Below the pieces are notes generated by a model, which made no database searches, was not told the origin of the DNA, and worked only from the letters and a program-made list of their open reading frames with translations. Shown one piece after another: positions 25,824-33,522 of a stretch of 64,000 nt of DNA (position 1 is the first letter of the stretch; every line of letters starts with the position of its first letter). Origin of the DNA: Halomonas urmiana (GTDB lineage Bacteria; Pseudomonadota; Gammaproteobacteria; Pseudomonadales; Halomonadaceae). A program made the translations under genes and the position numbers. Location of the stretch: NCBI RefSeq assembly GCF_005780185.1, contig NZ_VBUI01000009.1, positions 62,001 through 126,000 on the forward strand. The letters are read 5' to 3'.

Positions 25824-26282
25824 ATGAAGAGAGCGATGATCGGGGCGGCCCTGGGCCTGCTCCTGGCCACGGCGCCGGTCGCACAGGCAGAGACTCACGG
25901 CATTATGCATCTCGATTCGGACGATGCGTTCGCGCGCGTCGATCAGCGGCTGCGTACGGCGATCGAGGAGAAGGGGCTGACCCTGATGAGCGTGGTCGAC
26001 CACGCGGCCAATGCCCGGCGAGTGGATCTCTCGTTGCCTCCCACCCGGACCTTCGTATTCGGCAACCCGGCGGTGGGCACGCCGATGATGCAGTGCCAGG
26101 GCAGCATGGCGCTGGACCTGCCGCAGAAGATGGTGGTGAGGGAGACCGACGAGGGCGTGCGGCTGGAGTGGAACTCCCCCCACTACCTGGCCGAGCGCCA
26201 CGCCCTGGAGGGCTGTGAGCTGCCCCTGGAGAAGATCGCCGGCGTGCTAGAGGGCCTGGCCAGCGCCGCCGCGGGCCGCTGA
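25824..26282 (+). CDS. DUF302 protein, exported
   Basis: A 152-aa protein with a clear signal peptide (cleavage near VAQAET) and a DUF302 domain; two cysteines (MMQCQGS and LEGCEL) may form a disulfide. AAGGGAG precedes the ATG. It is transcribed divergently from DUF3047 and converges with the anti-sigma gene, one base beyond its stop. It is a distant paralogue of the DUF302 protein at 23948. I saw no ECF promoter pattern in front of it. Confidence 0.8.
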   Translation: MKRAMIGAALGLLLATAPVAQAETHGIMHLDSDDAFARVDQRLRTAIEEKGLTLMSVVDHAANARRVDLSLPPTRTFVFGNPAVGTPMMQCQGSMALDLPQKMVVRETDEGVRLEWNSPHYLAERHALEGCELPLEKIAGVLEGLASAAAGR

Positions 26283-26283
26283 C

Positions 26284-26478
26284 TCAAGCGGGCGGCTCGT
26301 CGTTTTCCTCGGGGTCGAAGTGCCGGCCGACGCCGTGGAGCAGCGTGAATTGCCGGTCGCACTCCCGGCACGCGCCGCACATGGCGAGGTGCAGCCGCAG
26401 CGAGAGCTTTTCCTGGAAGCCGAGGGGGCGGTCCTGGCGCAGCGACATCAGGCGGGTCGCCTCCTTGCACATCATCAT
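26284..26478 (-). CDS. zinc-finger anti-sigma factor-like protein
   Basis: A 64-aa protein with the HxxxCxxC pattern (HLAMCGACREC) of zinc-binding anti-sigma (ZAS, zf-HC2) proteins, preceded by an upstream Cys in MCKEATRLMS. It overlaps the end of the sigma gene (ATGA). It has no membrane segment, so it would be a soluble redox- or zinc-responsive partner of the sigma factor. The short length leaves little beyond the finger. Confidence 0.83.
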   Translation of the reverse strand: MMMCKEATRLMSLRQDRPLGFQEKLSLRLHLAMCGACRECDRQFTLLHGVGRHFDPEENDEPPA

Positions 26479-27053
26479 GAGGCGTCTCCCTCCAGCCAGC
26501 CCTGCTCGATGCAGGCGCGCAGCCTGAGCCGGGCGCGATGCAGCATCACCCAGCAGTTGTTCTCCTTGATGCCGAGTTCCTGGCAGATCTCCTTGGTGGA
26601 GAGCCCCATCAGCTCGCGCAGGGAGAAGATCCGCGCGGCGCTGTCCGGCAGGGCGATCATGCAGGCGTCGAAGACCTGCCAGAAGCGTTCGTTCTCGAAG
26701 GCGGCCTCGGGCTCTCCCCAGCTCTGCGGACGGGCCTCCTGCTGCCAGCGGCCGTTCTGCTGGAACTGCCGGTCGATCGCCTCGTCGTCGTTCTCGTCCG
26801 CCAGGGGCTGCCAGCGGCCCTGGCGCTTCTGCACTCGCATGGTGTCGAGGATCTTGTACTTGAGGATGCCGAAGACCCAAGTCTCGTAGCCGGAGCGTCC
26901 GGCGAAGCTGTCGTTCTTCTCGATGGCAGACATCATGGCCTCCTGAACGGCATCCTCTGCCTGGCTTCGATCCCGCAGGTGCATGAGGGCGAAGGAGACC
27001 AGGCGCGGCCTCACCGCCGCGAGTCGCTCCAACCTATGTGCCTTTTCGTCCAT
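26475..27053 (-). CDS. ECF sigma factor
   Basis: A 192-aa extracytoplasmic-function sigma factor. Region 2 spans about residues 15-85 (DRSQAEDAVQEAMMSAIE, then GYETWVFGILKYKILD). Region 4 spans about 125-185 (LPDSAARIFSLRELMGLST, then LGIKENNCWVMLHRARLRL). The start at 27053 is chosen over a longer frame that runs through the leader repeats. It is followed by an overlapping zinc-finger anti-sigma gene. The GTAAG-N16-CGAC pattern lies 134 bases upstream, so it probably controls itself and the six other genes carrying this pattern. Confidence 0.92.
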   Translation of the reverse strand: MDEKAHRLERLAAVRPRLVSFALMHLRDRSQAEDAVQEAMMSAIEKNDSFAGRSGYETWVFGILKYKILDTMRVQKRQGRWQPLADENDDEAIDRQFQQNGRWQQEARPQSWGEPEAAFENERFWQVFDACMIALPDSAARIFSLRELMGLSTKEICQELGIKENNCWVMLHRARLRLRACIEQGWLEGDAS

Positions 27054-27130
27054 CGATGAGCCCCTGTTCCCGCCGTCGTTGTTGTCCGCGATGCGGGAAG
27101 AGTCTAGCAGCTGGCATTTGCCGCCGGGTA

Positions 27131-27208
27131 GGGACTCTCCTCTGGCTCTGGGCAGGGACTCTCCGCTGGATAGGGGCTCCCCGCTGGGTCGCGGCTCGCC
27201 GGCGTTCC
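27131..27208. repeat. degenerate 18-bp repeats in the sigma-factor leader
   Basis: Three adjacent 18-bp units begin at 27155, 27173 and 27191 (GGGACTCTCC, GGGGCTCCCC, GCGGCTCGCC, the first two followed by GCTGG). A further GGGACTCTCC copy lies at 27131. They cover the sequence between the sigma gene's promoter pattern and its start codon, and overlap the -10 part of that pattern. Confidence 0.65.
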
Positions 27209-27213
27209 TTACA
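27187..27213 (-). promoter_or_regulatory. ECF-type promoter of the sigma factor gene
   Basis: Read on the minus strand: TGTAAGGAA, 11 bases, CGCGACC. This is nearly identical to the site before the APH-type kinase gene and implies autoregulation. Confidence 0.72.
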
Positions 27214-27235
27214 GGGCGCGCCCGGCGGCGAGGCC

Positions 27236-27934
27236 TCACTTTCCATCAACGAGACGTGCATCGAGACGATCGTCGAGACGCTCATCGAGCCGATGGTCGA
27301 AAAAGCAGATGCCGAGCGAATCGCCCAGGCGGGCCAGTCGCGGGAGATCCTCGGGCCGGTCGACGTCCCAGAGACGCGCCGGGCAGGCCAGTCGCCAGCC
27401 CAGCGCCTCGACGCGCTCGCGGGTCTGGGCCATGACGCGATCCGTGCCCCAGTCGATGGCGCGGAACAGGCGGCGCTCGGCGCGTCGGACGCCGACCAGC
27501 GCGTAGCCGCCATCCTCGACCGGCACGAAGACGCCCTCGGCCTCGCCCAGTGCCGCCCGGCAGCGCTGCAGCAGCGTCGGGGTCAGCGCCGGGCAGTCGC
27601 TGCCGATCAGCATCCCCGGCGCGTCCATGGCTGCCAGGGCGTGGAACATGCGCGCGCCCAGATCGCCCTCGGGCTGGGCGCGCAGCGTGATGCCGTGTCG
27701 GGCGGCCAGCTCCCCGAACAACGGGTGATCGTGCTCGAGCGCCGTCCACAGGGTGATGCGCTCGGGGGAGGTCGCCGCGAGGGCGGTGGCGAGGGCGTGT
27801 CGCAGCAGCCGCTCGTGGAGCCGGCAGGCGCCCTCGGCGCCGAGCGCCGGGATCAGCCGCGTCTTGGCCCGTCCCGGGATCGGCGCCTTGGCCAGCAGCG
27901 CCAGGGGGAAGTCGCCGCGGGCGTCAGCGCACAT
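27236..27934 (-). CDS. TIGR04282-type glycosyltransferase (DUF2064)
   Basis: A 232-aa nucleotidyltransferase-fold glycosyltransferase: LLAKAPIPGRAKTRL near the N-terminus, IGSDCPALTP with the metal-binding Asp, and PVEDGGYALVGVR. This family is named for arsenosugar biosynthesis loci but also occurs elsewhere, as here, where no arsenic genes are seen. The last 25 residues contain the repeat RLDERLDDRLDARL, likely a species-specific extension. It overlaps the preceding glycosyltransferase gene by 11 bases. Confidence 0.85.
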   Translation of the reverse strand: MCADARGDFPLALLAKAPIPGRAKTRLIPALGAEGACRLHERLLRHALATALAATSPERITLWTALEHDHPLFGELAARHGITLRAQPEGDLGARMFHALAAMDAPGMLIGSDCPALTPTLLQRCRAALGEAEGVFVPVEDGGYALVGVRRAERRLFRAIDWGTDRVMAQTRERVEALGWRLACPARLWDVDRPEDLPRLARLGDSLGICFFDHRLDERLDDRLDARLVDGK

Positions 27935-28616
27935 GGCGATACGCCCGGGCCAGGTCGTCCGGGGAGGCGCCCCGCCAGTAGCGCCAGCGTAGCCGCCACA
28001 TCAGCAGGATGGTGCGCCAGGCGCCGCCTTGCTCCCAGCGCCGCCCCGAGGTCGTCACCCGCTCGCGCAGGCAGGCCGGCTTCGAGATCCGCTTGAGGCG
28101 TCGCGACATCTCGATGTCCTCCATCAGTGGCTGATCGGGAAAGCCGCCCGCGGCGGCGAAGGCATCAAAGGTCATGAACAGGCCCTGGTCGCCGGTGGCG
28201 ATGCCCGTCCAGCGCGAGCGTCGGTTCATGGCGAAGGCGATCGGGCCCAGCAGCGGATGCCGCCCCGTCAGCCGCACGTCGAAGCGCCCCCAGGCGCGCC
28301 CGTGCGCCAGCGCCTCGGTGATCGCATGCTCGGCCCCCGGCGGCAGGCGCGTGTCGGCATGCAGGAATAAAAGCTGTCGGCCGCGGGCCTCGCGGGCCCC
28401 GGCATTCATCTGCCGGGCGCGGCTGGGCTCGCTCTCGATCACCCGCGAGGCCAGCGGGCGCGCCCGGGCCAGGGTCGCGTCGCGGCTGCCGCCGTCGACG
28501 ACCAGGATCTCCGCGCCGCCCGCGCGAAGGGGCGCGAGGCGGGTGAGCTGTGCCTCGATGATGGCGGCCTCATTCAGCGTCGGGATGATGATGCTCAGCC
28601 GTGGCCTCGCCGGCAT
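27924..28616 (-). CDS. TIGR04283-type family 2 glycosyltransferase
   Basis: A 230-aa GT-A glycosyltransferase with SIIIPTLNEAAII at the N-terminus, the nucleotide-binding VVDGGSRD and the metal-binding LHADTRLP motif. It is the usual partner of the TIGR04282 family, which follows with an 11-base overlap. AGGAGAG precedes the ATG at 28616. The acceptor is unknown. An ECF promoter pattern lies 43 bases upstream. Confidence 0.86.
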   Translation of the reverse strand: MPARPRLSIIIPTLNEAAIIEAQLTRLAPLRAGGAEILVVDGGSRDATLARARPLASRVIESEPSRARQMNAGAREARGRQLLFLHADTRLPPGAEHAITEALAHGRAWGRFDVRLTGRHPLLGPIAFAMNRRSRWTGIATGDQGLFMTFDAFAAAGGFPDQPLMEDIEMSRRLKRISKPACLRERVTTSGRRWEQGGAWRTILLMWRLRWRYWRGASPDDLARAYRHVR

Positions 28617-28658
28617 GCCGTCTCTCCTGGTGGTCGTGGGTCGCTGTCGCCGCGCCTG

Positions 28659-28685
28659 AGTCGGGACAATCGCCGCCAGCTTACA
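28659..28685 (-). promoter_or_regulatory. ECF-type promoter of the glycosyltransferase pair
   Basis: Read on the minus strand: TGTAAGCTG, 11 bases, CCCGACT. It stands back to back with the DUF3179 promoter, the two GTAAG elements being about 12 bases apart. Confidence 0.68.
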
Positions 28686-28697
28686 TCCTAGCGCGAG

Positions 28698-28724
28698 CGT
28701 AAGGACGTCGAGCACCGCGCGACT
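28698..28724 (+). promoter_or_regulatory. ECF-type promoter of the DUF3179 gene
   Basis: CGTAAGGAC, 11 bases, CGCGACT, ending 76 bases before the DUF3179 start. Same spacing as the other sites. Confidence 0.7.
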
Positions 28725-28800
28725 GAAAAGGAAGGCCGCCCATTCCGGACGGCGACGGCACTCGCGGCGCGCCGGCCTGCGCCGCGCTGGGAGGTGATCC

Positions 28801-29847
28801 ATGTCCCGGTGGCGTCTTTCCCCGATCATCCTGTTCGCCGCATGGCTGCTACTGCCCCTGCCACAGCCCCTGCCAGAAGCGCGGGCGGCACTGCCCACCG
28901 TGGAGGCGCCCCGGGTGCCCCTGGCGTATTCCCTGCAGGAGTTCCGTCAGGCGGTGCGCGCCGGCGGCCCCGGCAAGGATGGTATCCCCTCCATCGATCG
29001 TCCCCGCTTTCACTCGGCGTCGGAAGCCGATGCCCTGCTCGAGGAGGGCGAGCGGGTCATCGGCCTCTACCTCGACGGCGAGGCCCGCGCCTATCCCCAG
29101 CGCATCCTGGTGTGGCACGAGATCGTCAACGACACCGTGGGCGGCCGGCCCGTGAGCATCACCTACTGCCCGCTGACCGGCAGCGCCCTGGGCTTTCATC
29201 GCGGCGACGCCGAGCTGGGCGTCTCCGGGCGGCTGGTGAACAGCAACCTGGTCATGTACGACCGCATCACCGACAGCGAGATCCCGCAGATGCTCGGCGT
29301 GGCCATCGACGGCCCCCTGACGGGCCGTAGGCTCGACGAGCTGAGGGTCGTCTGGACCACCTGGGGCGCCTGGAAGGCGCGCCACCCGGAGACCCGGGTG
29401 CTCAACCGCGAGACCGGCCACGTGCGCAACTACCGGCGCGATCCCTACGGCGGCTATGCCCCGCGGCGCGGCTACTACCGCCCGCAGAGTCGCCGGCTCT
29501 TCCCGGTGATGACCGAGAGCCGTCGCCTGCCGCCCAAGGCCAGCGTGCTGGGGTTTCGCACCCCCCAGGGCGCGGCCGCCGTGACCCGCGAGGCGGTGAT
29601 CGACCTGGCGGTCGGCGACAGCCACTACACGGTGATTCCCGACGCCGGCCTGGCGACCGGCTGGGTGTTTCACAATCCCCGGCGGGTCGCGATCCGCATC
29701 GATGAACTGACCTTTGGCCCGGCGGGGGTCAGCGGCGGCGGCACCGAGGCGCTCGAGGCGATCAATGCCTTCGAGGCCATGTGGTTCGCCTGGGCGGCCT
29801 TCTATCCCGAGACCCTGCTCTATGGGGCGGCCGAGGACGCACCATGA
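28801..29847 (+). CDS. DUF3179 protein, exported
   Basis: A 348-aa protein with a signal peptide (cleavage near EARAALP) and a DUF3179 domain: YPQRILVWHEIVND, VSITYCPLTGSALGF and GRLVNSNLVMYDR. The conserved Cys in TYCPLTG and the nearby His suggest a metal- or thiol-dependent role, but no activity is known. GGGAGGTG precedes the ATG. The next gene, a membrane protein, overlaps it by four bases, forming a two-gene operon. Confidence 0.86.
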   Translation: MSRWRLSPIILFAAWLLLPLPQPLPEARAALPTVEAPRVPLAYSLQEFRQAVRAGGPGKDGIPSIDRPRFHSASEADALLEEGERVIGLYLDGEARAYPQRILVWHEIVNDTVGGRPVSITYCPLTGSALGFHRGDAELGVSGRLVNSNLVMYDRITDSEIPQMLGVAIDGPLTGRRLDELRVVWTTWGAWKARHPETRVLNRETGHVRNYRRDPYGGYAPRRGYYRPQSRRLFPVMTESRRLPPKASVLGFRTPQGAAAVTREAVIDLAVGDSHYTVIPDAGLATGWVFHNPRRVAIRIDELTFGPAGVSGGGTEALEAINAFEAMWFAWAAFYPETLLYGAAEDAP

Positions 29848-30395
29848 CCGCACTCGCCGCCCTGCGCAACGCCCTGGTCGGGCGCCCCCGAGACGCGGCA
29901 CTCATCGGGGGCATCGGGCTCGCCTATGCCGGGCTCTATCTCTGGGTGATCGGCGATCTCGGCCCCGGCGGTGAAGGAGGGCTCGCCGCGCGCTTCCCCG
30001 CCTGGGAGCGGGTCTGGCAGGCGCGCGGCCCGCTCTATTTCGAGCCGGTGGGACTGATCGAGGCCGGCCCCTGGATCTGGACCTTCAGCCCGCTCAATAC
30101 CCTGCTGGCCCTGGGGCTCGGCTTGCTGCTGGGCGGCAACCTCGTGCTGGGCTGGCGGGTGCGCCACGGCGCGAGCCACTGTGCCTGGCGCGCGCCCGGC
30201 GGCTCCCTGCTGGCCGCGCTGCCGGCCCTGCTGGCGGGCGGCGCCTGCTGCGCGCCGATGCTGCTGATCTGGCTGGGGCTGCCGCTGGCCGGCGCCCTGA
30301 TCCCGGTGCTCCCCTGGCTGCTGCCGCTGGCGGCGCTGCTGCTGCTGGCCAGTCTCCTCATCCTGGCCAGGCGGCTAGCCGCCTCCACCTCATGA
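29844..30395 (+). CDS. membrane protein with a Cys-Cys motif
   Basis: A 183-aa protein with four or five predicted membrane segments (near residues 18-36, 78-103, 118-140 and 143-178). A Cys-Cys pair in LLAGGACCAPMLLIWLG lies in a membrane segment, resembling pairs seen in metal-handling membrane proteins. Overlap with DUF3179 (ATGA) shows translational coupling. No specific family is recognised. Confidence 0.65.
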   Translation: MTALAALRNALVGRPRDAALIGGIGLAYAGLYLWVIGDLGPGGEGGLAARFPAWERVWQARGPLYFEPVGLIEAGPWIWTFSPLNTLLALGLGLLLGGNLVLGWRVRHGASHCAWRAPGGSLLAALPALLAGGACCAPMLLIWLGLPLAGALIPVLPWLLPLAALLLLASLLILARRLAASTS

Positions 30396-30574
30396 GCGAC
30401 GGGAGGGCGACCGGGATGTCGACCATGCTCGATCGATGCGGCCACGGCCTCGGGGGCTGACTCTCCTGCCCGCGCCCCTGGCATCGCCCCCAGCAGCCCG
30501 TCGAGGAGGACATCCAGGCGTGTCTTAAGCCCGGTGATGTCCTGCTGGTCGAGGGCTCGTCGCGGATCAGCACG

Positions 30575-31285
30575 GTGATCAAGTACCTGACGCAGTCGAC
30601 CTGGTCGCATGCCGCCCTCTACGTGGGTGAGGGTGGCTGTCCGGGCGCGGCGGCGCCCGCCCGGGGCGGTGGCTTCGTCGAGGCGGACCTGTCGGAGGGG
30701 GTGCGCGTGGTGGGCTTCGAGGCGTTCGACGGCTACCCGCTGCGCATCTGTCGCCCGGTGGGGCTGGGCCCGGCGGAGATCGACCGACTGATCGCCTTCG
30801 TCTGTGCCCGGGTGGGGCACCGCTACGACATGCGCAACATCCTCGACCTGGCGCGCTACCTGCTGCCGCTGCCGCCGGTGCCGATGCCCTGGCGGCGGCG
30901 CATGCTGGCGCTCGGTAGCGGGGACCCGACCCGCGCCATCTGTTCGACCCTGATCGCCGAGGCCTTCCAGTCGGTGCGCTACCCGATCCTGCCGATCCCC
31001 GTGGCGGGCCGTTCGCGGGTGTTCCGACGTCGCCACCCTAGCCTCTTCACCCCGCGGGACTTCGATCTCTCTCCCTGGTTCGAGGTCGTCAAGCCGCGGC
31101 TGGTTGGCGGCTTCAATCCCCACGCCCTGACGTGGCAGGATCGACCCGAACGCGAGGCGGTTCAGGAGGAGAGGTCGATCACCCGCCCGCCGGCCGCCTC
31201 GGCGTCCTCGCGGTCGTGGGTCACCAGCAGGCTCGGCAGGCCGGCCTCGCGCAGGCGCTCGAACACCAGCCGGCGCATCGCCTGA
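30575..31285 (+). CDS. YiiX/NlpC-P60-like permuted papain hydrolase, start and end disturbed
   Basis: The core carries the permuted papain-like signature: His in STWSHAALYVG near the N-terminus and Cys in AICSTLIAEAF near residue 130, as in YiiX/YebB-type amidases. The only start left in frame is GTG 30575. However, the codons upstream read PGDVLLVEGSSRIST, which belongs to the family, back to an in-frame TGA at 30458. An ATG with GGGAGG at 30416 is in the same frame before that TGA. At the 3' end the frame continues past the expected end (LTWQD, about 31140) and runs 124 bases into the opposite-strand ABC gene. The gene may be frameshifted or decayed. Confidence 0.6.
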   Translation: MIKYLTQSTWSHAALYVGEGGCPGAAAPARGGGFVEADLSEGVRVVGFEAFDGYPLRICRPVGLGPAEIDRLIAFVCARVGHRYDMRNILDLARYLLPLPPVPMPWRRRMLALGSGDPTRAICSTLIAEAFQSVRYPILPIPVAGRSRVFRRRHPSLFTPRDFDLSPWFEVVKPRLVGGFNPHALTWQDRPEREAVQEERSITRPPAASASSRSWVTSRLGRPASRRRSNTSRRIA

Positions 31286-31797
31286 CGCAGGTGGGTGTCG
31301 AGCTTCGAGAAGGGCTCGTCGAGTAGCACCGCGCAGGGCGCCGAGAGCAGCAGGCGCATCAGGGCGACGCGCGCCTTCTGTCCGCCGGAGAGGGTGGCCG
31401 GGTCGCGCTCGCCGAAGCCGGCAAGCCCGATGCGGGCGAGGGCCTGCTCGATCCGGGCGGCCTTGTCGGCGCCGGCGCGGGGCAGGCCGAAGCGCAGGTT
31501 GCCGGCCACCGAGAGGTGGGGGAAGAGCAGCGGATCCTGGAACAGCAGGCCGATGCCGCGGCGCTCGGCGGGCAGGGCGGTGATGTCGCGGCCGTCCAGC
31601 AGCACCCGGCCGCCGGCCTGGAACTCGGGGGCCAGGAAGCCGGCCAAGTAGGCGAGCAGGGTCGACTTGCCCGAGCCGGAAGGGCCCATGACGGTGAGCA
31701 CCTCGCCCGGGGCGATCTCGGTGTCGAGCGCGACCAGCGTCTTGTCGCCCAGGTGGATCCGGACGTCGCGAAGTTCGAGTCGATGGGGCGTGTTCAA
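31162..31797 (-). CDS. ynjD: ABC transporter ATP-binding protein (YnjD-like)
   Basis: A 211-aa ABC ATPase with Walker A GPSGSGKSTL, signature LSGGQKARVAL, Walker B LLDEPFSKLD and the His switch VTHDRED. It powers the transporter with the adjacent fused permease and binding protein. I chose the TTG at 31797, which overlaps the permease stop (TTGA) and has GGGAG upstream. An ATG at 31830 would add 11 residues inside the permease gene. The 3' end overlaps the opposite-strand YiiX-like frame. Confidence 0.85.
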   Translation of the reverse strand: MNTPHRLELRDVRIHLGDKTLVALDTEIAPGEVLTVMGPSGSGKSTLLAYLAGFLAPEFQAGGRVLLDGRDITALPAERRGIGLLFQDPLLFPHLSVAGNLRFGLPRAGADKAARIEQALARIGLAGFGERDPATLSGGQKARVALMRLLLSAPCAVLLDEPFSKLDTHLRQAMRRLVFERLREAGLPSLLVTHDREDAEAAGGRVIDLSS

Positions 31798-33476
31798 GGG
31801 GCTCCCTGCATGCCGCGGCGGTGGGACCATAGCAACTTCGGCAGGCCGATGGCGATCACGAAGCCCACCAGCGGCAGGCAGGCCTGGACCAGGGCCCAGA
31901 CCCCGATCACCCGGCGGTTACCGCCGGCGGCCAGCGAGACCGCCTCGGTGGTGACGGTGGTCACCCGTCCCGCGCCCAGCAGCTGGGTGGGCAGGTACTG
32001 GCCGATGCTCACCGCCAGGCCCACCGCACAGGCGGTGAGCAGGGGGGCCAGCAGCATCGGCAGCCGGACTCGCCAGAAGACGGCGTTGCGCGAGGCGCCG
32101 AGCGTCAGGGCCAGCTGCGTCCAGCGCGGGTCGATCCGCCGGTAGGCCTCCGAGAGCGACAGGAAGACGTAGGGCAGCACGAACAGCAGGTGGCCGAAGA
32201 TGATCAGGCCGTGGGTCGGCCGGGTGCCGAGCTGTTCCATCACCACCACCAGGCCGAACAGGAAGGCGATCTGGGGCACGATCAGCGGCAGGTAGAGCAG
32301 CCATAGCGCCTTCGAGGCGGTGCGCCCGGTGCGCTGCTCGTTTTCCAGGGCCGCCAGCACCAGGATCGCGGCGAGCAGGGTCGAGCCCAGCGCGATCAGC
32401 GCCGTCGAGGCGAGCGGACCGCCGAGGGCGGGCAGCGCCTGGGCCCAGTGATCCAGCGTCACGCTCTGGGGCAGGGCATCGGGAAACCGCCAGAACCCCG
32501 CCACGGAGTAGATCGCCAGGCCGCCGAGCCCGGCGAAGGCGATGCCCGTGGCGAGCAGGATCGGGAGCTTGCCGGCGAGGCGCAGGCCGGTCTCGCCGCG
32601 GCGCCTTCCGCCGCGGGCGATCCAGCCCGCCATCAGCCGGGTCGCGAGCCGTTCCAGCCCCCACCAGGCCAGCAGCGCCGTGGCGGTGACGCCGAGCTGC
32701 AGGATCGCGCCGGCCGAGGCCAGGAAGCGCTGGTCGAGGTCGGGGTCGTGGAACCAGGTGAGGATCGACACGGCCAGCGTCGGCGGCAGGGTCGGGCCGA
32801 GGATCATCGCCACGTCCACCACCGAGGAGGCGTAGGCGATGACCGCGAACACCGGCAGGCGGATCAGCGGGTAGAGGGCCGGCGCCACCACCTTGAGCCA
32901 GGCGATGGCGGGCCGGTAGCCCAGCGAGCGGGCCATGGCCACGCGGTGCTCGGCGTCGAGCTGGGGCAGCGCCGCCAGGCTCATCAGCAGCAGGAAGGGC
33001 ACCTCCTTGATCACCAGCCCCGCGATCAGCGAGAGCCCCCAGGGGTCCTGGACGATCAGCAGGTCCGGCGGGCGCTCCCAGCCGGTCAGCGACGGCGATG
33101 TCAGCCGCGCGAGCAGCCCCGAGGGGGCGATCAGGAAGGCCAGCCCGAAGGCCGCGGCGGCGTGGGGAATGGAGAGCAGCGGTGAGACCAGTCGGCGGAT
33201 CCAGCGATCCAGTCGGCTGCCCGTCGCCGTGGCCAGGTAGAGTAGTACCACCGCCAGCGACAGGGTGGTGGCAACCAGTCCGCTGGCCAGGCTGATGGCG
33301 ACCGAGCGAGCGATGCCCGGCTGGGCGGCCAGCGCCTGCCAGGGGGCCAGCGAGAAGGCCTCGCCGCCGAGTGCCGGCAGGTAGCCGAAGGCCGGCAGCA
33401 GCGCCATGGCCAGGCCCGCCAGGATTGGTGCGACCAGCAGGGTGACGATCAGTACGGGAGCCAGGCGCAGCATCAT
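31794..33476 (-). CDS. ynjC: ABC transporter permease, two fused modules (YnjC-like)
   Basis: A 560-aa membrane protein made of two homologous permease halves, each with about six membrane segments. EAA-type loops lie near residue 190 (MARSLGYRPAIAWLK) and near residue 455 (LALTLGASRNAVFWR). The fused layout matches YnjC and ThiP. It sits between the binding protein and ATPase genes. The transported compound is unknown; thiamine-like or other cationic solutes have been suggested for relatives. Confidence 0.85.
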   Translation of the reverse strand: MMLRLAPVLIVTLLVAPILAGLAMALLPAFGYLPALGGEAFSLAPWQALAAQPGIARSVAISLASGLVATTLSLAVVLLYLATATGSRLDRWIRRLVSPLLSIPHAAAAFGLAFLIAPSGLLARLTSPSLTGWERPPDLLIVQDPWGLSLIAGLVIKEVPFLLLMSLAALPQLDAEHRVAMARSLGYRPAIAWLKVVAPALYPLIRLPVFAVIAYASSVVDVAMILGPTLPPTLAVSILTWFHDPDLDQRFLASAGAILQLGVTATALLAWWGLERLATRLMAGWIARGGRRRGETGLRLAGKLPILLATGIAFAGLGGLAIYSVAGFWRFPDALPQSVTLDHWAQALPALGGPLASTALIALGSTLLAAILVLAALENEQRTGRTASKALWLLYLPLIVPQIAFLFGLVVVMEQLGTRPTHGLIIFGHLLFVLPYVFLSLSEAYRRIDPRWTQLALTLGASRNAVFWRVRLPMLLAPLLTACAVGLAVSIGQYLPTQLLGAGRVTTVTTEAVSLAAGGNRRVIGVWALVQACLPLVGFVIAIGLPKLLWSHRRGMQGAP

Positions 33477-33522
33477 CGGGCCGGCCCCGCCTCGCCCGCG
33501 TGCGGGGCGCTAGCGCTTGCCA

